A DNA stretch of 64,000 nt from positions 4,055,501 to 4,119,500 of the forward strand of contig NZ_RBXO01000001.1 in the NCBI RefSeq assembly GCF_003634935.1. Direction: 5' to 3'. The notes beneath the pieces are model-generated. The model saw only the letters and a list, made by a program, of their open reading frames with translations, was not told where the DNA came from and made no database searches. Positions 54,047 through 63,741 of this stretch are shown here, piece by piece; position 1 is the first letter of the stretch, and every line of letters begins with the position of its first letter. Source of the stretch: Saccharothrix australiensis (GTDB lineage Bacteria > Actinomycetota > Actinomycetes > Mycobacteriales > Pseudonocardiaceae). Made by a program: the position numbers and the translations under genes.

Positions 54047-56191
54047 GCCGAGGCCCGCCGGACCGACGTCCGCCGAGCCGAGGCCCGCCGGACCGCCCCC
54101 CGCGGGCCCGGCCCCCGCCGGACCGACGTCCGCCGGGTCGAGGTCGACCGGGTCGATCCGGCCGTCGGCGTGCAGGTCGAGGAACAGGTCCACGGCGTCG
54201 GGGTCGAACAGCGTCCCGCGGCCCGACCGCAGCACCTCGCGGGCCTCGTCCGCGCCGAACGCCTGCCGGTGCGGGCGGTCGCCGAGCAGGGCCGCCCACA
54301 CGTCGCACACCGCCACCAGCCGGGCCTCCCAGCGGATCGCCTCGCCCGCCAGGCCCTGCGGGTAGCCGGTGCCGTCGAAGCGCTCGTGGTGCTGGCGGAT
54401 GACCTGCGCCACCGGGAAGAAGCCGGGCACCGTGTCGGCCAGCAGGAACCCGTGCTCGGCGTGCCGGCGCACCAGCCGCCACTCGTCGGCGTCCAGGGCG
54501 GCCCGCTTGGTCAGCACCGCGTCCGGGACGACGACCTTGCCGATGTCGCGGAGCCTGCCCGCCAGCTCGGCGGTCCGGGCGGCGTCCTCGTCGTGGCCGA
54601 GCCCGGTGGCCAGCAGCCGGGCCCACCGCCCGACCGCGCGGCTGCTGCGCGGCGCGCCCAGCCTGAGGTCCACCTCGTCGGCGAGGCGGCACAGGTGGTC
54701 GATCGTCGTCGGGTCGTGGTCCGGGCGGCCCGCGCCCACCACGGCCCGGTCGCGGCCGGAGACCTTGGCGGCGTACAGGGAGCGGTCGGCGGCGGCGATC
54801 ACCTCGGCCGGGTCGCCGCCGTGCTCGGGGTAGCAGGCCGCGCCGACCGACACCGTCGCCGGCAGCCACACCCCGGCGGTGGCGGCGATGGGCGAGGCCG
54901 CGACGCTGTCGCGCAGCCGGCGCGCGATGGCGGCCAGCTCGGCCGGTCGCGCGCCGGGCGCGAGCAGCGCGAACTCCTCGCCGCCGTAGCGGGCCACCAC
55001 GTCGCCCGCGCGCGCCGCGCGCCGCAGCCGGCGGGCGATCTCGACCAGCACCTGGTCGCCCGCCGGGTGGCCGTGGCTGTCGTTGATGGCCTTGAAGCGG
55101 TCGACGTCGGCGATGAGCACGGCGACCGAGCCGCCCGCCCGGCGCGCGCGCTCGACCTCGATGGGCAGCTGCGCGACGAAGAACCGCCGGGTGTGCAGAC
55201 CGGTCAGCGCGTCGGTGATGGCGAGCTTGCGCTGGTCCGCCACCATCGCCGCCAGCCGGGCGATCACCAGCGCGAACAGCATCGCGCACGCGGCGGCGAT
55301 GACCGGGATGTCGTGGAACCGCCCGGTCGCGTGCTGGACGACCAGCATGGCGGGCGCGGTGAGGGCGGCGGCGCACAGCGCCGCGATCCGGACCGGCCCC
55401 AGCACGTGCTCGCGGGCGGCGGTCGGCTCGGCGACGGCGCCCATCGTCGGGTGCAGGGCCGCCGCGCCCAGGGTGAGGTTGCCGCCCAACCAGACGGCGT
55501 CGAGGAAGTTGCCCGCCTGGTACGTGCCGTTGAGCTGTTGCAGCACGTAGAGGGTGTCCGCGGTGAGGATGGCCAGCAGGCTGGTCGCCAGCAGCAGGAA
55601 CGAGTGGGTCCGCTTGCCGGTGCCCATGAACAGCCGCAGCGCCACGACCAGCATCGCCAGGTCCATCACGGGGATCGCGACCGACGCGACCATGGCCAGC
55701 GGCGGCTGGTCGAGCCGGGCGCGGGGCCCGATGAGGTAGAGCCACGAGAGCATCGCCGCGACCACGGCGAGCACGGACGCGTCCAGCGCGCTCTGGAGGT
55801 CGCGGCCGGGCGTGCGGCGGCGGATGAGCAGCAGCAGCGCCGCCACCGTCAGCGGGTAGTGCCCGAGGTAGAACGCGTCGGCGGGGGAGGGGAAGCCGGT
55901 GCGGCCCAGCAGGTAGTGGTGGACGTAGAACGTCATGTCCGCGGTGGCGTACACGACCTGGCTGGAGCCGAGCAGCAGCCAGGGCAGCCGCGCGCCGTCC
56001 TGCTCGCGCCGGGCCGCCAGCAGCACCATGACCGCCGCCGACAGGCTGGTGAGGCAGTACAGCACGACCCGCGCGGCGATGCCCGCGCCCTGGCGGGGGA
56101 TCGCGTAGTAGACGACGACCGCCGCCGTCCCGGCCGCGAGGTAGCCGAGCCAGGCCCGGCCCGAGACCGGGCGTGGGCCGTTCGCACTCAT
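54017..56191 (-). CDS. Membrane GGDEF protein with degenerate HD-GYP domain
   Basis: 724 residues from the ATG at 56191. About ten membrane helices (1-320) are followed by a GGDEF diguanylate cyclase domain with active-site RYGGEEFALL near residue 402 and an HD-GYP-like domain (about 515-665). The HD-GYP domain keeps HHERFDGTGYPQGL but has RDIGKVVVPD where the family has HDIGK (near residue 547), so a metal-binding His is lost and phosphodiesterase activity is doubtful. The C-terminal 35 residues are repeats of GPAG/ADVGPAG. It probably makes c-di-GMP in response to a membrane signal. Confidence 0.9.
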   Translation of the reverse strand: MSANGPRPVSGRAWLGYLAAGTAAVVVYYAIPRQGAGIAARVVLYCLTSLSAAVMVLLAARREQDGARLPWLLLGSSQVVYATADMTFYVHHYLLGRTGFPSPADAFYLGHYPLTVAALLLLIRRRTPGRDLQSALDASVLAVVAAMLSWLYLIGPRARLDQPPLAMVASVAIPVMDLAMLVVALRLFMGTGKRTHSFLLLATSLLAILTADTLYVLQQLNGTYQAGNFLDAVWLGGNLTLGAAALHPTMGAVAEPTAAREHVLGPVRIAALCAAALTAPAMLVVQHATGRFHDIPVIAAACAMLFALVIARLAAMVADQRKLAITDALTGLHTRRFFVAQLPIEVERARRAGGSVAVLIADVDRFKAINDSHGHPAGDQVLVEIARRLRRAARAGDVVARYGGEEFALLAPGARPAELAAIARRLRDSVAASPIAATAGVWLPATVSVGAACYPEHGGDPAEVIAAADRSLYAAKVSGRDRAVVGAGRPDHDPTTIDHLCRLADEVDLRLGAPRSSRAVGRWARLLATGLGHDEDAARTAELAGRLRDIGKVVVPDAVLTKRAALDADEWRLVRRHAEHGFLLADTVPGFFPVAQVIRQHHERFDGTGYPQGLAGEAIRWEARLVAVCDVWAALLGDRPHRQAFGADEAREVLRSGRGTLFDPDAVDLFLDLHADGRIDPVDLDPADVGPAGAGPAGGGPAGLGSADVGPAGLGSAGLGRVGG

Positions 56192-56543
56192 CGCATGGTC
56201 TCCGCGGTGTCGCCTGGGATAGCGGGTGGGCGGCCGGGTTCGCGGCGCGGCGCCTACCGCCGTTGGATCATGCCGCACCCGCCGGATGGGCGAAAGCGAG
56301 GTGGACTGGTCCATTTGTGTTAATCGACGTGCCCGTATTCCGCGCGGCCCCCGTTCACGCAGGTGGCAGGCATCGGGCACGCGTCGTCGATGATCTTCCC
56401 TCACGTTCCGGCGGCGTTCCGGAACCCCGTCGGAGGACTGATCTTTCTCTGGAATATTCCGCTCTGTAATTTCAGTGCTGCCTGAATTCAGCCCCTGGCG
56501 GCATCCGGCGGACACCTCCGGCGGCGGTCTCGCGCAGGACGCC
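56192..56543. other. AT-richer intergenic region
   Basis: 352 bp between the GGDEF gene and the 3' end of the ATPase gene, both on the minus strand. It has several AT-rich patches (TTTGTGTTAATCG near 56315; TGGAATATTCC, a perfect 11-bp inverted repeat centred near 56456) and likely holds the GGDEF promoter. No gene seen. Confidence 0.45.
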
Positions 56544-58919
56544 TCAACCGGCGGAGGCGGCCTGGACGGGGCGGAGGACGGCGCGGCCGACGAGTTCCAC
56601 GACGACACCGGCGAGGAGGCCGACGACCGCGCCCACCAGGAGGCGCTGCGGTGTCACGGCGAGCAGGAAGAGGCCGCCGCCGAGCGCGGGCACGGTCAGG
56701 ACGACGGCGACCGCGCCGCTCAGGCCGGCGATGAGGGCGAGCTTCCAGCGGGTGAGGGGCCGGGCGAGCAGCGACAGCGTCCACAACGACGCGATGACCA
56801 CGACGACCGTGGCGACGGTCTGGCCCGCCGGCCGGCCGCCGCCGGGGTCGAGGCCGCGGATGGCGAGGTCGCCCGCGTAGGCCGCGAGGCCGATGACGAG
56901 CCCGGTGGGCACGGCCAGGCGCAGCACGCGCCGCAGGAAGCCGGGCACGTAGCGGCGGCGGTTGGGCGCGAGGGCGAGGACGAAGCCGGGTATGCCGATG
57001 GTGGCGGCGGAGATCATGGTGAGCTGGATCGGCGCGAGCGGGTAGGCCAGCGATGTCGCCACCACGACCAGGGCGAGGACGAGCGAGTAGACGTTCTTGA
57101 CCAGGAACAGGTTGGCGGCGCGTTCGATGTTGGCGATGACGCGCCGCCCTTCGGCGACGACGTCGGGCAGGTGCGCGAACCGGTCGTCCAGGAGCACCAG
57201 TTGGGCGACCGCGCGGGTGGCGGCGGCGCCGTTGCCCATCGCGACGCCGATGTCGGCGTCCTTGAGCGCGAGGGCGTCGTTGACGCCGTCGCCGGTCATC
57301 GCGACGACGTGGCCCCGGCGTTGGAGCGCGCCGACGACGGCGCGCTTCTGCTGGGGTGTGACGCGGCCGAGGACGACGGTGTCGGCGAGCGCGTCGGCGA
57401 GGCGCTCGGGGTCCTCGGGGAGGGTGCGCGCGTCGACGGCGTCGGCGGCGCGCTCGATGCCGGGCACGCCGACGGCGACGGCGACCGCGCCGACCGTGCG
57501 GGGGTTGTCGCCGGAGAGGATCTTGAGGGTGACGCCCTGCTCGGTGAAGTAGCGCAGGGTGTCGGCGGCGTCGTCGCGGACGCGTTCGGCGAGCACGACC
57601 AGGGCGCGGGCGGTCAGGTCCGGCGGCAGGTCGGTCCCTCGGGCGGGTGCGGGGGTGGCGGCGAGGACGAGGACGCGCCTGCCCTCGGCGGCGATGTCGG
57701 CGGCCTGGTCGAGCAGGGGCTGGTCCGGGTCGTCGGGGAAGACCACCTCGGGCGCGCCGAGCACCCACGTCCCGTGGCCCTCGGCGGTGACGGCGGACCA
57801 CTTGCGGGCGGAGGAGAAGGGGATGCCGCCGGTGCGCCGCCAGGCGGGGTCGGTGAACTCGGCGGCGAGGGCGGTGGAGGTGGCGTTGGCGTCGGGGGCC
57901 GCCGCGCACAGGGCGAGGGCTTCCCGGACGTCGGGCTCGTCGTCGTCGCGTGCGGTGACGAGGCGGTCGAAGACGATGTCGCCGTGGGTGAGGGTGCCGG
58001 TCTTGTCGAGGCAGACGGTGTCGACGCGGGCGAGGACCTCGACGGCGGGCAGCTTCTGCACGAGGGTCTGCCTGCGGGCCAGGGTGACGGCGGCGAGCAT
58101 GAACGCGAGGCTGGTGAGCAGCACGAGCCCTTCGGGGACCATGCCGACGAGTCCGGCGACGGTGCCGGTGACGGCTTCCTGCCAGTCGTCGGTGTCGGGG
58201 GTGCGGAACTGGCTCCACAGCAGCAGCGGCGCGACGACCAGCATCATCAGGGAGATCCAGCGCAGCAGCTTGTTGGTGCCGGCGACGAGTTCGGAGCGGA
58301 CGACGGTGAAGCGGCGCGCGTCGGCGGTCAGGTGGGTGGCGTAGGCGTCCGCGCCGACGGCGGTGGCGCGGAACCGGCCGGTGCCGGCGACCACGATGGA
58401 CCCGGAGCGGACCTGGTCGCCGGTGGTCTTGCCGACGGGTTCGGACTCGCCGGTGAGCAGGGACTCGTCGATCTCCAGGCCGTCGGCTGCGGTGACGGCG
58501 CCGTCGGCGACGACCTGGTCGCCGGTGCGGAGTTCGAGGAGGTCGTCGGCGACGACGTCGGCGACGTCGATCTCGGTGGTGCGGCCGTCGCGGACGGCGC
58601 GGGCGTGCGGCGCGTTGAGCACGGCGAGCCGGTCGAGGGTGCGCTTGGCGCGCAGCTCCTGGAATACGCCGATGGCGGTGTTGGCGACGATGACGAGCCC
58701 GAACAGGCCGTTCTGCCAGTGGCCGGTGGTGAGGATGACGATGAACAGGGTGAGCAGCAGCCCGTTGAACGGGGTGACGACGTTGGCGCGGACGATCTGC
58801 GCGGTGCCGCGGCTGGTGCCGGCGCGGGTGGCGTTGGTGCGGCCGTCGGCGACGCGTTCGGCGACCTCGGCGCCGGTCAGCCCGTCGTCCCCGGTGGCCG
58901 GGGCGGCGCGTTCGGACAT
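56544..58919 (-). CDS. Cation-transporting P-type ATPase
   Basis: 791 residues from the ATG at 58919 (GGGAGG five bases upstream). The phosphorylation motif DKTGTLTHGD is near residue 304; other family motifs are LTGESEP (actuator), KILSGDNPRTVG and MTGDGVNDALALKDADIG. Membrane helix M4 has GMVPEGLVLL, the PEGL form seen in Ca2+-type (P2) pumps, not the CPC of heavy-metal pumps. The N-terminus lacks a metal-binding domain. Likely exports Ca2+ or a similar cation; ion identity is inferred. Confidence 0.92.
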   Translation of the reverse strand: MSERAAPATGDDGLTGAEVAERVADGRTNATRAGTSRGTAQIVRANVVTPFNGLLLTLFIVILTTGHWQNGLFGLVIVANTAIGVFQELRAKRTLDRLAVLNAPHARAVRDGRTTEIDVADVVADDLLELRTGDQVVADGAVTAADGLEIDESLLTGESEPVGKTTGDQVRSGSIVVAGTGRFRATAVGADAYATHLTADARRFTVVRSELVAGTNKLLRWISLMMLVVAPLLLWSQFRTPDTDDWQEAVTGTVAGLVGMVPEGLVLLTSLAFMLAAVTLARRQTLVQKLPAVEVLARVDTVCLDKTGTLTHGDIVFDRLVTARDDDEPDVREALALCAAAPDANATSTALAAEFTDPAWRRTGGIPFSSARKWSAVTAEGHGTWVLGAPEVVFPDDPDQPLLDQAADIAAEGRRVLVLAATPAPARGTDLPPDLTARALVVLAERVRDDAADTLRYFTEQGVTLKILSGDNPRTVGAVAVAVGVPGIERAADAVDARTLPEDPERLADALADTVVLGRVTPQQKRAVVGALQRRGHVVAMTGDGVNDALALKDADIGVAMGNGAAATRAVAQLVLLDDRFAHLPDVVAEGRRVIANIERAANLFLVKNVYSLVLALVVVATSLAYPLAPIQLTMISAATIGIPGFVLALAPNRRRYVPGFLRRVLRLAVPTGLVIGLAAYAGDLAIRGLDPGGGRPAGQTVATVVVVIASLWTLSLLARPLTRWKLALIAGLSGAVAVVLTVPALGGGLFLLAVTPQRLLVGAVVGLLAGVVVELVGRAVLRPVQAASAG

Positions 58920-59042
58920 CCCCACCTCCCGCCGGTCATCCTGCACCGGCGGCGGCGGTCCCGCCCGGTCACCGGCGGCGGTCGGGCGCGCTGCGACCAA
59001 TGGGGGCTTTACGGGCGGCGCGGGCGGGGCTGGACTGTGGGC

Positions 59043-60548
59043 ATGCGATCACTGCTCGCGGCCGTTCTCGCCGTGCTCCTCGTCGCGCCGCCCGCTCAGG
59101 CCGGGGACGGGGGCGCGGCGCTCGGGTTCGACCTGGACGGCGCGACCATTCCGGACCTGGTCCACCGGTTCGAGGCGGGCACGCTGACGTCGGTCGACCT
59201 GACCCGCGCCTACCTGCGCCGGATCGCGACGGTGGACCGGCGGGTGCGGTCGGTGGTCGCCGTCGACCCGACGGCCCTGGCGCAGGCGGAGGCCGGCGAC
59301 CGCCGTCGTGCGCGCGGTGGCGCGCGCGGCCCGCTGGACGGCATCCCGGTGTTGCTCAAGGACAACATCGACACGCGGGGGCTGGCGAGCACGGCGGGTT
59401 CGCGGGCGTTGCGGGTGCCGCCGCGCGACGACGCGGAGCTCGTCGGGCGGCTGCGGGCCGCCGGCGCGGTGGTGCTGGGCAAGACGAACCTGTCGGAGTG
59501 GGCCAACTTCCGCTCGACGCGGTCCACGTCGGGGTGGTCGGGCGTCGGCGGCCAGACGAACAACCCGCACGTGCTGGACCGCAACCCGTGCGGCTCGTCG
59601 TCCGGTTCGGGCGCGGCGGTCGCGGCGTCGCTGGCGCAGGTGGCGGTGGGCACGGAGACCGACGGTTCGATCGTGTGCCCGGCGGGGCAGAACGGCGTCG
59701 TGGGGCTCAAGCCCACGCTGGGCGCGGTGAGCGGGGACGGGATCGTGCCGATCTCGGCGCACCAGGACACGGCCGGGCCGATGGCGCGGCACGTGGTGGA
59801 CGCCGCGATCCTGATGTCCGCTCTGGCCGGGCGTGGCGGCGACCACGCGGTGGCGGCGTCGTCGGACGCGCTGCGCGGCGCGCGGGTCGGGGTGTGGCGC
59901 AAGGCGGGCGCGAGCCCGGAGGCGGACCGCGTGGTGCGGGAGGCGGAGCAGGCCCTGCGGCGGGCGGGCGCGACCGTGGTGGAGGTGGAGCTGCCGTACC
60001 AGGACCGGATCGAGGCGGTGGAGTTCCCGGCGCTGATCACCGAGTTCCGGCACGACCTGGAGCGGTACCTGGCCGACCGGCCGGGCGCGCCGCGCACGCT
60101 GGGCGAGCTGATCGCGTTCAACGAGCGGGACCCGGTGGAGCTGGGGAAGTTCGGCCAGGAGCTGTTCCTGGCGGCCCGCGACGCGCCGCCGGTGACCGAC
60201 CCGGTGTACCTGGAGCAGCGCCGGACGGCGACGGAGCTGGCCCGTCGCTCGATCGACGAGGTGCTGGCGGAGCACCGGCTGGACGCGGTGATGGCGCCGA
60301 CGAACTCGCCCGCGTGGCGGACCGACCACGCGGCGGGCGACGCGTTCGTGCTGGGCTCGTCGACGCCGGCGGCGGTGGCCGGCTACCCGAACGTGACGGT
60401 GCCGGCGGGGTTCGCGGGGCCGTTGCCGGTGGGGGTGTCGTTCTTCGCGGGGCGGGACGCGGACGCGCGGCTGCTGCGGTTCGCGGCGGCGTTCGAGCAC
60501 GCGACCAAGGCCCGCCGCGTGCCGCACTACCTGCCGACCCTGCCGTGA
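59043..60548 (+). CDS. Secreted amidase (amidase signature family)
   Basis: 501 residues from the ATG at 59043. A signal peptide (MRSLLAAVLAVLLVAPPAQA) is followed by the amidase-signature domain. The catalytic triad is visible: Lys in LLKDNIDTRG, cis-Ser in PCGSSSGSGAAVAAS and the nucleophile Ser in ETDGSIVCPA. It hydrolyses C-N amide bonds outside the cell; the substrate is unknown. It is divergent from the P-type ATPase and followed by a repeat array. Confidence 0.92.
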   Translation: MRSLLAAVLAVLLVAPPAQAGDGGAALGFDLDGATIPDLVHRFEAGTLTSVDLTRAYLRRIATVDRRVRSVVAVDPTALAQAEAGDRRRARGGARGPLDGIPVLLKDNIDTRGLASTAGSRALRVPPRDDAELVGRLRAAGAVVLGKTNLSEWANFRSTRSTSGWSGVGGQTNNPHVLDRNPCGSSSGSGAAVAASLAQVAVGTETDGSIVCPAGQNGVVGLKPTLGAVSGDGIVPISAHQDTAGPMARHVVDAAILMSALAGRGGDHAVAASSDALRGARVGVWRKAGASPEADRVVREAEQALRRAGATVVEVELPYQDRIEAVEFPALITEFRHDLERYLADRPGAPRTLGELIAFNERDPVELGKFGQELFLAARDAPPVTDPVYLEQRRTATELARRSIDEVLAEHRLDAVMAPTNSPAWRTDHAAGDAFVLGSSTPAAVAGYPNVTVPAGFAGPLPVGVSFFAGRDADARLLRFAAAFEHATKARRVPHYLPTLP

Positions 60549-60559
60549 CGGGTTCCGCC

Positions 60560-60629
60560 GTGTCCGGTCCGGCGTGTCCGGTCCGGCGTGTCCGGTCCGG
60601 CGTGTCCGGTCCGGCGTGTCCGGTCCGGC
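60560..60629. repeat. 14-bp tandem repeat after the amidase gene
   Basis: Five perfect head-to-tail copies of GTGTCCGGTCCGGC, 12 bp after the amidase stop. Slippage-prone; no gene overlaps it. Confidence 0.9.
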
Positions 60630-60755
60630 GTGCGCGGTGACGGGCAGGTGGTGCGCGCGGGGTGGGTGGTGCGCGGGCGGTGGGTGGCGTGCCGGGCGGT
60701 GGTGTCGGTGGCCGGCTTCCGGGCGTCGTCCGCCGCGTGAGCCGGGCCCGGTGGT

Positions 60756-61406
60756 CTAGCGGTCGCCGTCCCAGCGCCACACCAGCGGTGGCCGGCCGCC
60801 CTTCGGCAGGGCGGCGGCGTGCCGGGTGGTGCGGGTCAGGCCGGGCACGCGGTCCATCGTGCGGCCGAGGTTGGCCGGGTACGGCCGGTCGCCGGTCAGC
60901 GACTCGGTGACGTCCAGCGCCTGCGCGGTGGTGAACTCGGGTCCCAGCAGGCCCGCCGTGAACGGCACGTCCCGCCACAGCCGGTCGGCCAGCAGCGGTC
61001 GGCAGTCGGCCACGATCCGGTCGTGGTCGAACGCCAGCGGCGGCACCGCGTCCAGCGGCGACCACTCGGCGCTACCCTCCAGCCGCGCGGGGTCGAGCGT
61101 GGCCCACAGCGCGATGGACAGCGTCGGTCCGCGAGGGTCGCGGGAGGGTTCGTCGAACGTCGCGAGCTGGCCCGTCGCGGTCACCGCGCGCCCCGGCACG
61201 CCGAGCTTGCCGGTGACCGCGCGCAGCGCGGCGTCGCGCAGCCGCTCGCCCCGGCCCAGCAGCACGCCCGGCAGCGCCAGGTCGCCCGCGAACGGGTCGG
61301 CCGCGCGCGGCGCGACGCCCAGCAGCACCGACCGGGCCTCCGGGTCGAACCGCAGCGCGAGCACGTCCACCGACACCAACGTCGACTCGATCCCCTGCCC
61401 GTCCAC
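60756..61406 (-). CDS. NrtR-like regulator (Nudix fold plus winged helix)
   Basis: 216 residues from the GTG at 61406. The N-terminal Nudix-like region has a degenerate box, GVLLGRGERLRDAALRAVTG, in which the catalytic RE...EE glutamates are replaced (RA, GK), so it should not hydrolyse. The C-terminal half (LAFDHDRIVADC, then TTAQALDVTESLTGDRPY and GGRPPLVWRW) matches the winged helix of NrtR, the Nudix-related repressor of NAD metabolism that senses ADP-ribose. It follows the PurA-like gene by 83 bp on the same strand and likely regulates that operon. Confidence 0.82.
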   Translation of the reverse strand: MDGQGIESTLVSVDVLALRFDPEARSVLLGVAPRAADPFAGDLALPGVLLGRGERLRDAALRAVTGKLGVPGRAVTATGQLATFDEPSRDPRGPTLSIALWATLDPARLEGSAEWSPLDAVPPLAFDHDRIVADCRPLLADRLWRDVPFTAGLLGPEFTTAQALDVTESLTGDRPYPANLGRTMDRVPGLTRTTRHAAALPKGGRPPLVWRWDGDR

Positions 61407-61489
61407 GTGCCGGATTCTCCCGCACGCGGCCGGCGCCCCGGTCCGTGCCCGGCAGCCCGGCGGATCGGACGCCGGGCACGGACCGGGGG

Positions 61490-62764
61490 TCAGGCCGCCA
61501 CCGGCGTCCGCACGGTGTAGTCGGCCCGGTCCGGCCCGCGGCCCGTGACCTCCACCGGGACGCCGACCTCGCGCTCCAGCCACGCGACCGGGTCGGGCAG
61601 CGGCTCCACCACCGGCGCGCACCCCGCCACGAACGCCGTCCGGTCGACCCCGGCGGGCAGGCGGGTCACCGGGCCGCTCGCGGTGCGGTAGGCGGTGGCC
61701 ACCGACAGGTCGCGCGCGTCGAGGTGCGTCACCGCGAGCCCGTCCACGCCGCCGCACGCCGCGACCGCGTGCCGCAGCAGCACGGCGTCCAGGTGCCCCG
61801 CGCGCCACGCGCCCTGGTACTCGCCGGTCCCGTTGTGCCGTTCGGGGAACCGGGCAGGCAGGGCCGCGTCCTCGGTCGGCAGGGGACCCGCGCCGTGCCG
61901 CGTCTGGTAGGTCCGCGTGACGCCGAGCACCCGCGCCGGGCGTCCGCCCAGCAGCAGGCGGGCGTTGCGGGGTGTCGTCGACGACCAGGTGGTGTGCGGG
62001 TGGAACCCGTGGTCCTGGTCCAGCAGCACGCCCTGCGCCCCTTCCAGCACCAGCCGCCCGGCGTCGGCGCGGCGGCCCACCTCGTCGCCGTCGACGATCC
62101 GCACCGCGTCGGCGAACGCCCGGTACAGGGCCACCAGCCCGGCCACCGACGTGCCGTCCCCGGCCAGCGGCCGGTAGCAGCGCGCCAGCGCGTCGAGCTT
62201 GCGCCGCAGCACCGCGCGCCGCGCGCAGTCGCCGACGGTGGGCGCCTCGCCCGGCTCGCCGGGCACGACCTGGCCCTCCACGACGTCGCCCGGTCGGGCG
62301 GCGCGGCGGGCGAGCAGCGAGTACCACACCGTCTCGCCGATGCCCTTGCCGCACGAGCCGTGCCGGCGGGGGCCGCGCGCGTCCTCGCGGACGCGGTTGG
62401 CCGCCACGTGGAACGGGGTGGTCAGCAGCGCGTCGGCGTGCGCGGTCACCAGCCGCAGCGGGTCGGCGACGCCCAGCGCCGCCAGTTCCCGCGCCTCGGC
62501 GGCCAGGGCGATCGGCTCCACCAGGACGTGCCGCGACAGCAGGGTCGGCACGCCCGCGAGGGTGCCGGACCCGAACTGGCTGAACGTGTGGTGCCGTCCG
62601 TCGGCGACCACGTTGTGCGCGGCCTGCGCGCCGCCGTTGAACCGCACGACCGACGACACCGACCCGTCCCGGCACAGGGCGTCGACTACCGCGCCCTTGC
62701 CCTCGTCGCCGAACCCGAGCCCGACGACGACCACGTGCCCGGTCACGCCGGCCCGCCCCGTCAC
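61490..62764 (-). CDS. Adenylosuccinate synthetase (PurA) paralogue
   Basis: 424 residues from the GTG at 62764, which overlaps the VWA stop (GTGA); GTG at 62746 is an alternative. The P-loop is GFGDEGKGAVVD and the IMP-site region RFNGGAQAAHNVV is recognisable, with SCGKGIGETVWY and LEGAQGVLLDQDHG further on. It differs from housekeeping PurA (usually GQWGDEGKGK, and HTVV in place of HNVV) and is coupled to VWA and NrtR-like genes instead of purine genes, so a specialised GTP-dependent ligase acting on a purine nucleotide or NAD-derived compound is plausible. Confidence 0.85.
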   Translation of the reverse strand: MTGRAGVTGHVVVVGLGFGDEGKGAVVDALCRDGSVSSVVRFNGGAQAAHNVVADGRHHTFSQFGSGTLAGVPTLLSRHVLVEPIALAAEARELAALGVADPLRLVTAHADALLTTPFHVAANRVREDARGPRRHGSCGKGIGETVWYSLLARRAARPGDVVEGQVVPGEPGEAPTVGDCARRAVLRRKLDALARCYRPLAGDGTSVAGLVALYRAFADAVRIVDGDEVGRRADAGRLVLEGAQGVLLDQDHGFHPHTTWSSTTPRNARLLLGGRPARVLGVTRTYQTRHGAGPLPTEDAALPARFPERHNGTGEYQGAWRAGHLDAVLLRHAVAACGGVDGLAVTHLDARDLSVATAYRTASGPVTRLPAGVDRTAFVAGCAPVVEPLPDPVAWLEREVGVPVEVTGRGPDRADYTVRTPVAA

Positions 62765-63741
62765 GACAGCGTCACGTCGTCGGGGCCGTCGAGGTCCGGG
62801 GGAGCGGCCGACGCGGCGAGCGCCGCCGGCCCGACGCGGACCAGCGCCTTGCCCACCGCGCGGCTCTCCGCCGCCGAGCCCACCTCGGCCAGGTCGACCA
62901 TCGCCTGGTCCAGGTCGACGACCCGTTCCTCCAGGCCGATGGTGGCGGCGATCAGCTCGCACACCGCGCCGGGGTCCTCCAGCTTGAGGAAGTGCTGCCC
63001 CAGCAGCTCCCGCCAGTGCTCGGCGATCTCCGGGTCGTCGTAGTGGTGCGACTGCCTGGGCAGCACGAAGTAGACGTGCCACTTGCGGGCCAGTTCCCGG
63101 TACACCGAGGCGGGGTCGACGTCCTGGCGCACGTCGTCGCCGATGACCCGCCGGATGTGCCGGGCCTCCAGCCGGGGCTTGTTCAGCTCGTCGCCGATCA
63201 GGAACAGGTAGCCCTTGCGGCCGCGCTTGCGCCACGCGTCGGTCACCACGTGCCGGGCGACGAAGTAGGCGGCCAGCTCGTAGGACTCGCTCTTCTGCCC
63301 GCCGCCGTTGCCTTCCAGGAAGATGGTGCGCAGCTGCTCGTCCATGCGGTTGTCCGACTCGAACTGCCCGACCTGCAACGGCACCCGGTCGCTGTCGGCG
63401 TCGCCGATGCCGCCGAACATCAGCTGCGGGTCGGCCAGGTAGCCCTTGCGCCGCAGCAGGCCGTGCAGCCGGCCGAGCTTGCGCTGCATGACCTGCGGCA
63501 CGCGGCCCATCGAGCCGGTCACGTCGAACAGCACCGCGATCGGCGTCGAGTCGGCGTGGTCGGCCGAGTCCAGGCACTCCCGCGCCGCCACGCCCAGCGG
63601 GTCCAGCGACGGGTCGGCCCGCCACCGGTCGCGCGGCGTCGACCTCATGCTCGCGGTGTAGCCGAAGTCGTCGATGCCCTTGGCCGCGCGGAAGGTCCGC
63701 GCCGCCGCGTAGGCGTCGTCGTCCCACTTGCCGTGCCCCAT
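62761..63741 (-). CDS. VWA-domain protein
   Basis: 326 residues from the ATG at 63741, with GGGAG six bases upstream. The metal-ion-dependent adhesion site DVTGSMG is intact (DxSxS-like, Ser/Thr variant), followed by GGIGDADSD. There is no signal peptide or membrane helix, so it is cytoplasmic. Intracellular VWA proteins often scaffold with AAA ATPases or sense ligands. Its stop overlaps the PurA-like start (GTGA), so they are coupled. Confidence 0.88.
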   Translation of the reverse strand: MGHGKWDDDAYAAARTFRAAKGIDDFGYTASMRSTPRDRWRADPSLDPLGVAARECLDSADHADSTPIAVLFDVTGSMGRVPQVMQRKLGRLHGLLRRKGYLADPQLMFGGIGDADSDRVPLQVGQFESDNRMDEQLRTIFLEGNGGGQKSESYELAAYFVARHVVTDAWRKRGRKGYLFLIGDELNKPRLEARHIRRVIGDDVRQDVDPASVYRELARKWHVYFVLPRQSHHYDDPEIAEHWRELLGQHFLKLEDPGAVCELIAATIGLEERVVDLDQAMVDLAEVGSAAESRAVGKALVRVGPAALAASAAPPDLDGPDDVTLS

